Below are positions 37,312-46,151 of a stretch of 64,000 bases of DNA, piece after piece (the stretch's first letter is position 1; each line of letters begins with the position of its first letter). A program made the translations under genes and the position numbers. Under the pieces are notes generated by a model, which saw only the letters and a program-made list of their open reading frames with translations, did not search any database and had not been told where the DNA came from. The stretch is from Novosphingobium sp. (GTDB taxonomy: Bacteria > Pseudomonadota > Alphaproteobacteria > Sphingomonadales > Sphingomonadaceae): NCBI RefSeq assembly GCF_027489515.1, contig NZ_JAIXZS010000026.1, positions 1 through 64,000 of the forward strand. The letters are read 5' to 3'.

Positions 37312-39492
37312 ATACCGACAGACGCCTATGCGCGGCAAATTGCCGCAAGGACTGCAGACCTCGCATCGACCGCCAATGGCAAAGGCGCCGCGCTGATCGG
37401 TGCCCGGCAAAGCGGCAGCAACATGCGGCCGCAGACCGTGTTCGAGATCATGAAGCGCGGTGAGATCTGGCTGACGGACCATTCCTCCGCCGATGCGAGA
37501 GGCAACTCCGACAGCAGCTCTGCACTGGCCGATGTCGCGACCGAGGCGGCCGCATCGAGCCGCCGCATCAAGCTGCCAAAGGGCACCTTCAAGCTGAGTT
37601 CGAGCCTGGTGATTCCGCCAAGCGGTATCGTGATTGAAGGGATGGGCGAGGACAGCGTGCTCAAGGCGGGCGCTTCCAATCTGAATTTGCTGACAGCTGT
37701 CGCCACCGGCAAGATCGTGCTGCAGAACTTACGCCTTGAAGGCGATGGAACTTCGAATGGCTACGCTTCAGGCTGCGGACTGCGGGCCCGCAACACTGAC
37801 GTGGAGCTCGACTGGGTCTATCTCGTCGGCTTCGGCGGGCATGGCATCTGCACGCAGATCGACGATGCGGCCCATTTCGGCCTGCGTCATTTCCGTGCCG
37901 GCGTGATCCGTGCATGGGAAGGCCGCAACCCGCGCGATGCCATCAGCTATACCGGCGTCGATGACGGCTATGGCAATATAGCCAACGGCAACGAGAATGC
38001 GGACATCCTGATAACCGGCGGATACCGCAGCATCCGGATTGGATCTTATCGCGGCGAGACGACCACGGCGCCTTCGGACGGTTCGATCGCAGTCGGCAAT
38101 GGCATCATGATTGCAACATCGTCCGCGCAGGGCGCCCTTGGGCTCATCAGCATCGGATCGGTCGAAGTCTCCGGGCATCGGAAGCGTGGGCTGACGCTGG
38201 CCAACAACATGATCCTCGAGAACGTCAGCCGCGACCCAATCGTGATCGGAAAGGTGGTGGGCAAGAATATCGGCTGGCAACTCATCAAAACGAAGTTCCT
38301 GCCCAACATCTCCATCAGCAATGTCATCGGCCGCAATATCGAGGACAGGGCTGTCGCGGGCGCGGCCCTGCCCAGCATGGCCGCGGCTGGCTGGCCGAAT
38401 GGCTATTTCTCTCCGGAGATCAAGGGAACGTTGCAAGGCGCCGTGATGATCAATGGAACCGAGAACGGATCAGTCGGTTCGGTCGTTATCGACAACGCGG
38501 GCGGCGATGGCGGCACTGATGCGCTCATGCTGAACGGCAATCAGTACGGCATCGGCGGTGGCAGCAATCCGCCGATGGGAACCGGCAGAGACAACTGCAC
38601 GGTCGGGCGCGTAATCGCTGTGGGGTGCGCCGGGGCAGCGGTCTCGGTCAAGCAATGCGTACAGCATGCGTCGGTGGGGCAGGTCATTGCCGAAGGCTGC
38701 CGCAATGCCGTCTACATCCAGCTTTCAAACAGCAACGCGGCGCAATCCGCGCTGCACTTCGGCCATGTCAAATCGCGGTTCTCAACCGCGCAGGGCATAG
38801 TCGTGCTGGGCTCGTCGACCTTCAACATCGGCAAGGTGATGTTCGAGAACGTGGATATCGACAGTTCCGCGTCGGACGGAATAACCGCACAGTATGCCGA
38901 CGAACTCGCGATCACGAGCGGCTCGGTTCTCAACAGCGGTTGGGGCAACGCGGCGAGCACCTCGATCGGCGTCAACGTTGCCGACGTCCGGGTGGTCGAA
39001 ATCAAGGCGGTGCGCAGTGAAAACACCGGTGAGAACGTGAGCCAGCGCACTGGCTTCCGGCTTTCGGGCGCGATCACCAGCTATGCGCTGCTCAACTGCA
39101 CGTCCGGCCTAAACAGGGCGAATCCGGCCGGTACCAACACGGCGCTGGGCAATGGCAACCGTATCTTTCCCATCGATGAGACGACCACCGGCACCCCGAC
39201 GAAGCGCATCTGGGGTGGCATAGGCCTGCTCGAGCGGGGAGGCCTGACCATCTCGCCTGGACCAATCGCAGCAGGTGCGATCTACGCGACTAGCGAATTC
39301 ACCTTGAACGGGCTGGAACCGGGCGACCGCGTCGATGTGACGTCGACACTGATCGACGACAACTTCGACATCTGGGCTGTGGTCTCGTCTGCCGGGAAAT
39401 TCACGGTCAAGGTGCGCAACCGCTCGGCCGGGGCCCTCAATCCGGGAACGATCACATACGGCGTGCGCGGCACGAAGCAGCGCAACGTGTGA
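37312..39492 (+). CDS. Pectate-lyase-fold / tail-spike-like protein with apparent ATA start
   Basis: A right-handed beta-helix protein (726 residues from 37312). The N-terminal part resembles phage tail-spike entry regions (LASTANGKGAALIGARQSGS, then ADARGNSDSSSALADVATEAA, the usual substitute for D-G-V-T-D-D-T). The body has repeated Gly/Asn-rich strands as in pectate lyases and depolymerases; a small beta domain ends the chain. GGGGAG (37299-37304) stands seven bases before ATA at 37312, where an ATG would be expected; the first ATG in frame is at 37423 and has no good ribosome-binding site. No signal peptide. It could trim or bind the polymer made by this locus. Confidence 0.65.
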   Translation: MPTDAYARQIAARTADLASTANGKGAALIGARQSGSNMRPQTVFEIMKRGEIWLTDHSSADARGNSDSSSALADVATEAAASSRRIKLPKGTFKLSSSLVIPPSGIVIEGMGEDSVLKAGASNLNLLTAVATGKIVLQNLRLEGDGTSNGYASGCGLRARNTDVELDWVYLVGFGGHGICTQIDDAAHFGLRHFRAGVIRAWEGRNPRDAISYTGVDDGYGNIANGNENADILITGGYRSIRIGSYRGETTTAPSDGSIAVGNGIMIATSSAQGALGLISIGSVEVSGHRKRGLTLANNMILENVSRDPIVIGKVVGKNIGWQLIKTKFLPNISISNVIGRNIEDRAVAGAALPSMAAAGWPNGYFSPEIKGTLQGAVMINGTENGSVGSVVIDNAGGDGGTDALMLNGNQYGIGGGSNPPMGTGRDNCTVGRVIAVGCAGAAVSVKQCVQHASVGQVIAEGCRNAVYIQLSNSNAAQSALHFGHVKSRFSTAQGIVVLGSSTFNIGKVMFENVDIDSSASDGITAQYADELAITSGSVLNSGWGNAASTSIGVNVADVRVVEIKAVRSENTGENVSQRTGFRLSGAITSYALLNCTSGLNRANPAGTNTALGNGNRIFPIDETTTGTPTKRIWGGIGLLERGGLTISPGPIAAGAIYATSEFTLNGLEPGDRVDVTSTLIDDNFDIWAVVSSAGKFTVKVRNRSAGALNPGTITYGVRGTKQRNV

Positions 39493-39494
39493 CT

Positions 39495-40391
39495 TCACCG
39501 GAGCGCGGCGGCCTTGGCGGCGTGGGCGATCCGCTCCGGGCTGGACGAGGTGATCAGCAGCAATCCCTCGGGATTATCGCCCAGCGCAAGCGCCAGTGCA
39601 GCCTCTGCGCTGGCGTTGGGCGCAGCAAGGTCGATCCCATGGGCAACAAGCCGCTGCCGCAGCGCCGCATCCGCATCGATCCGGGCGCCCACTTCAGCGC
39701 GACTGCGCAGGGCACCGTGATAGGAACGGAAGTGCATCGTTCCACTTGCGCCCTGCGGCAGCCCTTCCGGCGACCAGTCCGTCTGGACAAAGGGCGTGTT
39801 GGGCCAGTTCGCAAGGACCGCTGCCAGATTCGTCCGCTTCGCGCCGAAACCGACGGTGCCGGCCCGGCCCTGCGCAACCTTGTCTTCCATCCAGCGCGCA
39901 AGCTCGTCGGTCACGTCATGCGGCTCGGGCTCATGAAGCAGCAGCACGTCGACCCGCTCACGCCGCAAGCGCTTCAGGCTATCGGCCAGCGAAGCCTCCA
40001 GCGCGTCGATCGAGAAATCAGTTCGCCGCGACATCTGATAGGCGCGCTGACCGAGTTTGGCCTTCAGTCCCGGCGCGAATGCCAATGCCTTGCGCGCAAA
40101 CTGGCGCAGCTTGAGGCCCGCCGAGGCAGGTGCGGCGGCTGCCGGTCGCGCAAGACCGAGCTTTGTCGTGATTGTCACGCCGTGGTCTCGTCCCTCCAGC
40201 GCCGCTGCAAGCGCATCTTCAGAGGTTCCGGAACCATAGGCCGGCGCCGTATCGAAATGGCGGATCCCCGCGTCGAGCGCTGCGCCGACCAGGCGCCGCG
40301 CGGTCTCGAGGCCGGGCCCGGCAAAAAGCGCGGCACAGCCGAAACCGATCTGCGACGTGGGGGTGCCGTCAGGCAGGGGCACCTGTTTCAT
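39495..40391 (-). CDS. Aldo/keto reductase family protein
   Basis: A 298-residue NAD(P)H-dependent TIM-barrel oxidoreductase. The catalytic tetrad is recognisable: Asp and Tyr in HFDTAPAYG (near residue 45-53), Lys in TTKLGL and His in LLLHEPEP. Its start overlaps the end of the GMC oxidoreductase in an ATGA arrangement, and its stop is 3 bp from the end of the convergent tail-spike-like gene. Being in one unit with an oxidase and the flippase, it may reduce a keto intermediate of a sugar or lipid carrier; the substrate is unknown. Confidence 0.85.
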   Translation of the reverse strand: MKQVPLPDGTPTSQIGFGCAALFAGPGLETARRLVGAALDAGIRHFDTAPAYGSGTSEDALAAALEGRDHGVTITTKLGLARPAAAAPASAGLKLRQFARKALAFAPGLKAKLGQRAYQMSRRTDFSIDALEASLADSLKRLRRERVDVLLLHEPEPHDVTDELARWMEDKVAQGRAGTVGFGAKRTNLAAVLANWPNTPFVQTDWSPEGLPQGASGTMHFRSYHGALRSRAEVGARIDADAALRQRLVAHGIDLAAPNASAEAALALALGDNPEGLLLITSSSPERIAHAAKAAALR

Positions 40392-41959
40392 GCTGCGCTC
40401 CGCAAGTGATCGGCGAGGCGAAGACCGAGTGCCATGGCCGTGAAGGTCGGATTGGCAAAACCGGTGGACGGGAAAACCGCAGCGCCGGCAACGTAGATGC
40501 CGTGCGCGCCGTGGACCTGCAGATTGGTGTCGACCACGCCGTCAGCCTCCGTCAGACCCATTCGCGCGCCTCCCATCTGGTGATAGCCATCGTCCACGGT
40601 AGCGAGGAAGGCAGGATCGCGCGCCACAAGCCGCGGATCAAGTTCGATTCGGGCCAACCCCAGCCGTTCCAGTTCCCGTTTTAAGCGATTGCCGAATTCG
40701 AGGAAAGTTTCGATCTCCTCGCCGCTCAATTGCCAGTCGACCGCGACGATCGGCAAACCGAGCGCATCGGTCTGGTTGGTCAGGCTGATCCGGCTGGCAC
40801 GGTTCGGGAACTGCTCGGCGGTAAGGCGCAGCTTGATCCCGCGATCGCTGGGATTGAACGCCCGGTTCGATCGGAGATAGCGCAGCGCGAGCGGCACCGC
40901 GACTTTCCACAGTGCGAAGAGATGGGCCGGCACAGCGGCCAGATTGGCCGGCTTGCGCCCTCCCATGAGCGAACGAACGAAGATCTTGAGATTTGCAAGA
41001 TGCTCGCTCATGCTCGAAAGGAACAGGAAATGCGCGCTGATGCCCAGCAGTTGGGCTTCGTGCTGGGCATTCCCGCCCAATTTGATCTTCGGGTGATACT
41101 TGCACTTGTCGAGATAGATGTTGTCGAACAAGGCGTGGAAGGCCGCCTTGTCGGTCGGAATGACCTCACCCGCATAGCAATCGGCGTGATCGACAAAGCC
41201 TTGGCCAAGCCACGGCGATGCATGCCACGGCGCCGGCTTGTCGCCGCCGGTCGGCAGCATCAGCAAACGGCTGATCTCGATCGTGCCACAGGCAAGCACG
41301 ACGCGGCGCGCGTTGATGGTAGCCGTTTTGCCGCCCAAGGTACGCACGGCGAGGTGGTTTTGAGCGCCGTGTTCGGCCGCCGGAGTGATCTGCGTGACAT
41401 TGGCGTGGACAAGCGTTCGCAGCGCTCCATCACGCAACTGCCGGGCAAAAACCTGAGGCAGGATGGGGTTTGGCAGCCAGCGTGTCATGAAGAACTCCAA
41501 CCCTTCGCGAAGGGCCGGCGGATCAACCGCGAGGCGCTGCCAGACTTCTGCATCGGTGCGCAGGCAGCCTAAGCCCAGCACATCGAACACCCGTTCGTAA
41601 TAAGGTTCCACCTCGCCACGCGTGACGGGCCAGCCGCTGTAGGGCAGCCATTCACGCTTCTCGAACACCACCGGATCGAAGGGGACCAGCTGCCCGCCCC
41701 AGAAATTGGTGGTGCCGCCGAGCAGGCGATAGCGACCTTCATGCAATCCGGGCAGCCGATGACCGACCGACTGTGCGGCGAGATAGAGCGCCTGGCTGGC
41801 GGACTCCATCCGTTCGCCGCCTGCCTCGATCAGCAGCACATCGGCACCCTTGCTCGCCAGCTCCACCGCCATCGTGATGCCGACGGCGCCCGCACCGACG
41901 ATCGCGATATCGCAATCGAAGCGGTCACCTGCGGAGTCCAATTCCAGATCGATGATCAC
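40388..41959 (-). CDS. GMC-family FAD oxidoreductase
   Basis: A 523-residue flavoprotein of the glucose-methanol-choline family. FAD-binding motif near residue 18 (VGAGAVGITMAVELASKGADVLLIE reads as GxGxxG followed by the ribose-binding Glu), a LLGGTTNFWGGQ segment, and the C-terminal HQMGGARMG with NPTFTAMALGLRLADH. The start is GTG at 41959, sharing four bases (GTGA) with the flippase stop, and this decides against the much longer frame. Family members oxidise alcohols, including sugars. Coupling to a Wzx flippase suggests a role in modifying the polysaccharide repeat unit. Confidence 0.85.
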   Translation of the reverse strand: MIIDLELDSAGDRFDCDIAIVGAGAVGITMAVELASKGADVLLIEAGGERMESASQALYLAAQSVGHRLPGLHEGRYRLLGGTTNFWGGQLVPFDPVVFEKREWLPYSGWPVTRGEVEPYYERVFDVLGLGCLRTDAEVWQRLAVDPPALREGLEFFMTRWLPNPILPQVFARQLRDGALRTLVHANVTQITPAAEHGAQNHLAVRTLGGKTATINARRVVLACGTIEISRLLMLPTGGDKPAPWHASPWLGQGFVDHADCYAGEVIPTDKAAFHALFDNIYLDKCKYHPKIKLGGNAQHEAQLLGISAHFLFLSSMSEHLANLKIFVRSLMGGRKPANLAAVPAHLFALWKVAVPLALRYLRSNRAFNPSDRGIKLRLTAEQFPNRASRISLTNQTDALGLPIVAVDWQLSGEEIETFLEFGNRLKRELERLGLARIELDPRLVARDPAFLATVDDGYHQMGGARMGLTEADGVVDTNLQVHGAHGIYVAGAAVFPSTGFANPTFTAMALGLRLADHLRSAA

Positions 41960-43272
41960 GTCGGGTTCCCTTTCGGCGCATCGGCCGGCCTGACGTTGCG
42001 CGACAGGATGGACCACATCAGCACGAAGTTGGACTTGCTCGGCAGCATCAGCCGGCGCGGTGAAAGCTTCAGCGTCTGCACCGCTGCGTAGAGCGCGATG
42101 GCCAACGAGACAAAGGCACTGATGATATGGGCCAGAGCGCCGGCGAACACACCGAAGTGCGAGCCGCCGCCGACGAGGACTACCAGCATGATGACCGAGC
42201 CGACAAACTCGAACCGCATCATTGGCCCGCTGAGATTGAAGGCCTTGAACGCCCCGCCAACGACGATGCGGAGCGCTTGCGCCGCGCCTGCAATCAGAAA
42301 CCAGGGGGCAAGAGCAGTCGAGGCCGCATAATTCTTGCCGAACAGCAGGAGGACCAACGGCTCGATCACGAACGCAAAGCAGGTCACCAGTATGATCAGC
42401 ATGAGGAACGTCATCGAAATGCACAGTTCGGCAAGGCGGCGGCGCGCATCGTCGTCCTTCACCGCTGCCATCGCCGGAAAACCGACCAGGTCGATCGTCA
42501 TGCCGACCACGTAGATCAGATAGGCGATCGATCCGGCGACCACATAGTGCCCGAGATCGCTGGCCGTTACGAAGAAGGGCAGGATCATCCGGTCCAGATT
42601 GTCGCGGCAGACGATCGCGATGCGCTGGAAGATCACCGGCACGCCGAAGCGAAAGACCCGGCCAATCAGCGCGGTCTCTGGCATCTTGAATGGCTCGCCA
42701 GACCGCAGGACAATCCCAGCACAGACCACCAGGGTCACTGCAAGGCTGATGACGTTCGCCGCAATCACATTAGCCGGCGAGGCATGGCCGCTGTACCAGA
42801 CCAGAAAGAGGCCGCTGATGTAGACCAGCCCCGGCAAGACACGCGCGATTGTCCAGACCGCCGGGCGCGCGCCGGCCTGAAAGTAGGAGTAGAAGATCTG
42901 CTGCCACTGATAGAACGGCGCGTAGAACAGAAACAGCCAGGCCCCGCTGATCGCCAGCGCACTGCTGCTGGAGAAAATCGTCAGGATCACCGTGATACAC
43001 ATCAGAGTGGCGATCAGAATGAACGGGATCGACAGCAGGAAGGCGCCTGCCAAGACGGCGGTACCTTCGGCCGGATTGCGTGAGCGGAAGTAAGCCACGC
43101 TGTCGTTGATGCCGAGCATCATCACCGGCACGATGAAGCTGAACCACGCAATCACCTGCGCTACTTCGCCGCGCAGCGAAGGGCTCAGCATCCGCGCCAG
43201 CATGATGCCGCTAGCGAAACTCGACAACTGCATGACGCCCGTCGCGAGGAACGCGAACAGCACTTTCTTCAT
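41956..43272 (-). CDS. Wzx-type oligosaccharide flippase
   Basis: A 438-residue integral membrane protein with about twelve hydrophobic segments and the Polysacc_synt/MATE-like layout of lipid-linked repeat-unit flippases. The N-terminus KKVLFAFLATGVMQLSSFASGIMLARMLSP is typical: a basic start, then the GxxxxxxARxLSP pattern of Wzx proteins. Start is ATG at 43272; the longer frame begins with TTG. It would move undecaprenyl-linked repeats to the periplasmic face for polymerisation. First gene of a minus-strand unit with the GMC oxidoreductase and aldo/keto reductase. Confidence 0.88.
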   Translation of the reverse strand: MKKVLFAFLATGVMQLSSFASGIMLARMLSPSLRGEVAQVIAWFSFIVPVMMLGINDSVAYFRSRNPAEGTAVLAGAFLLSIPFILIATLMCITVILTIFSSSSALAISGAWLFLFYAPFYQWQQIFYSYFQAGARPAVWTIARVLPGLVYISGLFLVWYSGHASPANVIAANVISLAVTLVVCAGIVLRSGEPFKMPETALIGRVFRFGVPVIFQRIAIVCRDNLDRMILPFFVTASDLGHYVVAGSIAYLIYVVGMTIDLVGFPAMAAVKDDDARRRLAELCISMTFLMLIILVTCFAFVIEPLVLLLFGKNYAASTALAPWFLIAGAAQALRIVVGGAFKAFNLSGPMMRFEFVGSVIMLVVLVGGGSHFGVFAGALAHIISAFVSLAIALYAAVQTLKLSPRRLMLPSKSNFVLMWSILSRNVRPADAPKGNPT

Positions 43273-43751
43273 GGCGCGACCGATCGGGCCGGCCAACGCA
43301 TCGGCGAAGCGCAGCCTTGCGCAAGCAGCGGCATCCCGCGCTCGTCACCAGAGCAATGCATTATCACCCCTCTGAATAAAGTGCGGCAAATTCAGATATA
43401 TAGAAATTGTCGCGGGGCTTGGATATGCACGGTTTGCGCTGCAATGCAACATGAATTTGTGCGCTGGTCCGCGCAGGAACGGGGTGAGCCTTCAAGCTTT
43501 TGCATTGCAAGGCATTTGGCGCGGACCGAGCCTCTGCATAACCTCCGCCAGTGCGTCAGCCTGTCGACAGCGTAGTGCTCTACAGATGGCCATTCACGCT
43601 TGCCAAACGGACGCATTGAGGTCTTTAACGCAGTTGCAGCATTTTTGGACTTCGATGTCGAAGAACTTGTGTCTTATTCAGGCTCTATCGGATTGGGCAG
43701 CTGCTTCCTCCCATTGATTGCCCGTGACTCCCTGCTAGGAAAAGGTCCATC
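43273..43751. other. Divergent intergenic region with two interleaved inverted repeats
   Basis: A 479-bp gap between the flippase (minus) and glycosyltransferase (plus) genes, AT-richer than its neighbours. It contains TGCAATGCAA (43440-43449) and its inverse TTGCATTGCA (43500-43509), and GGTCCGCGC (43466-43474) with its inverse GCGCGGACC (43519-43527), in A-B-A'-B' order. The second A copy is itself a near-palindrome (TTGCA-T-TGCAA). No gene is supported; the gap likely carries two promoters and operator sites. Confidence 0.5.
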
Positions 43752-44939
43752 ATGAACGGAAATTCCGGTCAGCATGCGCTCAGGAGAGATCGATTGACGT
43801 TGGACCGGCCTTTGCGCGTAGCGGTCGTCTATCACCTGTGGCCGCATTATCGCTCCGCCGTCGTGGCAGCGATGGATAAGTCAACGAATATTCAGTATGA
43901 TTTCTACGGGAGTGGCTTGCCCTACCAGGGAATCAAACACATGGCTCCCGAATCGTTCCGCAGCTTCGTCAAGGCACCGTTTCGCATGGTTGGACGTGCC
44001 ATGTGGCAGCCCAAGGCCGTCAGCGCGGCCGTGTCGGGAAACTATGACGCGCTGATCTATCTCGCCGACCTCAATTTTGTTTCGACATGGGTCGCCGCGG
44101 TCCTCGCACGGCTGCGCGGACGCCCGGTGCTATTCTGGGCGCACGGTTGGCTCAAGCCGGAAAGCGGCATGAAGCGGCGGATTCGCAATCTGTACTTCGG
44201 CCTTGCCAATCGGATGATGCTGTATGCCGAACGCGGCAAGCGCCTGGGAGTTGCCGCCGGCTATCCCGAAAGCCAGATTGCCGTCATCTATAACAGTCTC
44301 GATGTCGAAGCCGCCGACAGCATTGTCGCCCGTATCGAATCGGGAGCGCTGGCGAGCGTTCGTCCGCAGTCGTTGTTTGCGGATCCATCGCTGCCCTTGC
44401 TGATCTGCACCGCGCGGATCACGCCGCTGTGCCGGTTCGATCTGCTGCTGAAGGCAGCCGACATGCTGAAAGCGCAAGGAAAGCCGGTCAACATTCTGCT
44501 TGTGGGAGATGGCCCCGAGCGGCCCCCGCTCGAGGCCTCGGCGAAGGAACTCGGCCTCAGCGTCCACTTTTACGGGGCATGCTATGACGAGGAAATCACC
44601 GGCCAGTTGATCTATCACGCCGATCTGACGGTCTCGCCGGGCAAGATCGGGCTGACCGCGATGCACAGCCTTGGATACGGCACGCCGGCGATTACGCATG
44701 ACAATCTGGACCAGCAGATGCCGGAGGTCGAGGCCTTGACCGACGGCGTTACTGGCAGCCTTTTTAGGTGCGATGATGCGTCAAGCCTGGCCGCCGCGAT
44801 CAGCGACTGGCTGGCGGCCGGCCGCGATCGGCAGGTCGTGCGCCAGAACTGCCGTGCTGCGGTGCACGATCGGTGGAACCCGGATGTGCAAGCCGCTCTC
44901 ATCGAGCAAGTGATCCTGGAAGTGACCGGCAATGCCTAG
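43752..44939 (+). CDS. Glycosyltransferase, GT4-like
   Basis: A 395-residue GT-B-fold glycosyltransferase. The C-terminal domain shows the family pattern: ICTARITPLCRFDLLLKAADML, VNILLVGDGPERPPLEASAKELGL, and the nucleotide-binding region GLTAMHSLGYGTPAITHDNLDQQMPEVEALTDGVTGSL. The N-terminal domain starts VAVVYHLWPHYR. The usual E-x7-E element is altered (MHSLGYGTPAITHD). Donor and acceptor cannot be read. AAAAGG upstream is the likely ribosome-binding site. First gene of a tight plus-strand unit with two acyltransferases and a polymerase. Confidence 0.85.
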   Translation: MNGNSGQHALRRDRLTLDRPLRVAVVYHLWPHYRSAVVAAMDKSTNIQYDFYGSGLPYQGIKHMAPESFRSFVKAPFRMVGRAMWQPKAVSAAVSGNYDALIYLADLNFVSTWVAAVLARLRGRPVLFWAHGWLKPESGMKRRIRNLYFGLANRMMLYAERGKRLGVAAGYPESQIAVIYNSLDVEAADSIVARIESGALASVRPQSLFADPSLPLLICTARITPLCRFDLLLKAADMLKAQGKPVNILLVGDGPERPPLEASAKELGLSVHFYGACYDEEITGQLIYHADLTVSPGKIGLTAMHSLGYGTPAITHDNLDQQMPEVEALTDGVTGSLFRCDDASSLAAAISDWLAAGRDRQVVRQNCRAAVHDRWNPDVQAALIEQVILEVTGNA

Positions 44940-45552
44940 AAAGTCGTCCAATAAGCGGGAAGTCACGCAAGCTCTGCCCGAGCCTGAACGCGCTAACGAT
45001 GCCATCATCGAACGCTGCCGAAACGAGATCGAAGGTTGGCAAAAGAAGCTCGCGCGCAAGTTCCTCGTGCCCTGGCTCAAACGCAAGTACCGGCTGGCCG
45101 AGCTTGGCGAGGGCTTTCACTGGCAGCGCGGAAAATCGCTCGTTATTGCGCCCGGCAGCAAGGTCGGCCGCTTTGCCTATCTAGGTGGCGGCTTCGAAGC
45201 GCACGGGCCGGTTGTCGTGGGTGACCTTTGCATGGTCGCCGCCGGCTGCAAGATCGTCGGCGCCGACCATGATTACAACCGCGTTGGCGATCCCACCCGT
45301 CTCGCCTTCCCCGAGGCCGGTCGTCCCGTCACCACCTTGGGACTCGACGTCTGGCTGGGTCAGCGCGTGACCTTGATCGAGGGCATCACCATCGGACGCG
45401 GCGCCGTGATCGGATCAGGATCGATGGTCACGAAAGACGTCGAACCTTATGCCATCATGGCAGGCGTGCCAGCCCGCTTTATCAAGTGGCGCTTTGAGCC
45501 CGAGGAGATTGCGGCGCACGAAGCTGCGATCATGCAACGGACTGGGGCCTGA
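44932..45552 (+). CDS. Hexapeptide-repeat acyltransferase
   Basis: A 206-residue left-handed beta-helix acyltransferase, probably adding acetyl or another acyl group from CoA to a sugar. Hexapeptide repeats run from about residue 70 to 185 (SLVIAPGSKVGRFAYLG, VVVGDLCMVAAGCKIVG, WLGQRVTLIEGITIGRGAVIGSGS). The active-site histidine is likely in GADHDYN. The C-terminal VPARFIKWRF segment is typical of the serine O-acetyltransferase/xenobiotic-acetyltransferase group. Overlaps the glycosyltransferase by 8 bp. Confidence 0.85.
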   Translation: MPRKSSNKREVTQALPEPERANDAIIERCRNEIEGWQKKLARKFLVPWLKRKYRLAELGEGFHWQRGKSLVIAPGSKVGRFAYLGGGFEAHGPVVVGDLCMVAAGCKIVGADHDYNRVGDPTRLAFPEAGRPVTTLGLDVWLGQRVTLIEGITIGRGAVIGSGSMVTKDVEPYAIMAGVPARFIKWRFEPEEIAAHEAAIMQRTGA

Positions 45553-45554
45553 CC

Positions 45555-46151
45555 ATGAACCTCTCGCAACCATCGCCGGACAAGACCGGCCTGCGCGATG
45601 TCCGCAGGGACATGAAGAACAACACGCAGTCGTTCTTCACGCTGCGCAATCGCATCGAGCGCACGATGTTCATGCTGGTCTGGGCCGTGCTGGCGGGCTG
45701 GACACCACCGCCGCTCCATCGGTGGCGCTGCGCGATCCTGCGCGCGTTCGGCGCCGATATCGGTGCCCGCGTACGGATCTACGGCTCCACAGTTGTCTGG
45801 CTTCCACGCAATCTGGCCATTGGCGATGACAGCCTGATCGGACCGCGAGTGCGGCTCTACAACCAGGGCCGTATCGACATCGGCAAGAATGTTGTGGTGA
45901 GCCAGGGCGCGCATGTCTGCGCCAGCAGCCATGATGTTTCGGATCCGCTCTTCCAGTTGGTCCTGCGGCCGATCCGGATCGATGACCGCGCATGGGTCGC
46001 TGCCGATGCCTTTGTCGGGCCGGGCGTCACTGTCGGCGAAGGCGCAGTGCTCGCAGCGCGCGGGGTAGCGGTCCGGGCGATGGATCCTTGGATGATCTAC
46101 GGAGGCAATCCCGCTCAGGCCCTGCGCACGCGCAGTTTCAAGGAAGAGTAA
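45555..46151 (+). CDS. WcaF-family polysaccharide acetyltransferase
   Basis: A 198-residue hexapeptide acetyltransferase close to colanic-acid WcaF. The signature near residues 60-75 (RRWRC-type HRWRCAILRAFGADIG) and the repeats IGPRVRLYNQGRIDIGKNVVVSQGAHVCASSHD are characteristic, with the catalytic histidine in SSHD and MIYGGNPAQALRTR closing the fold. It follows the other acyltransferase by 2 bp. Two acetyltransferases in one unit suggest an O-acetylated polymer. Its stop overlaps the next small frame as TAATG. Confidence 0.85.
   Translation: MNLSQPSPDKTGLRDVRRDMKNNTQSFFTLRNRIERTMFMLVWAVLAGWTPPPLHRWRCAILRAFGADIGARVRIYGSTVVWLPRNLAIGDDSLIGPRVRLYNQGRIDIGKNVVVSQGAHVCASSHDVSDPLFQLVLRPIRIDDRAWVAADAFVGPGVTVGEGAVLAARGVAVRAMDPWMIYGGNPAQALRTRSFKEE

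Noticed and set aside
36943..39492. Single gene read through the in-frame TGA at 37306
   Set aside because: A proper ribosome-binding site follows at the end of the first gene and the first protein ends naturally, so two genes fit better than stop-codon readthrough or a nonsense mutation.
43381..43717. Short plus-strand frames in the flippase/glycosyltransferase gap
   Set aside because: Cys/Arg-rich chance translations with no start signals; the gap is better explained as a divergent promoter region.
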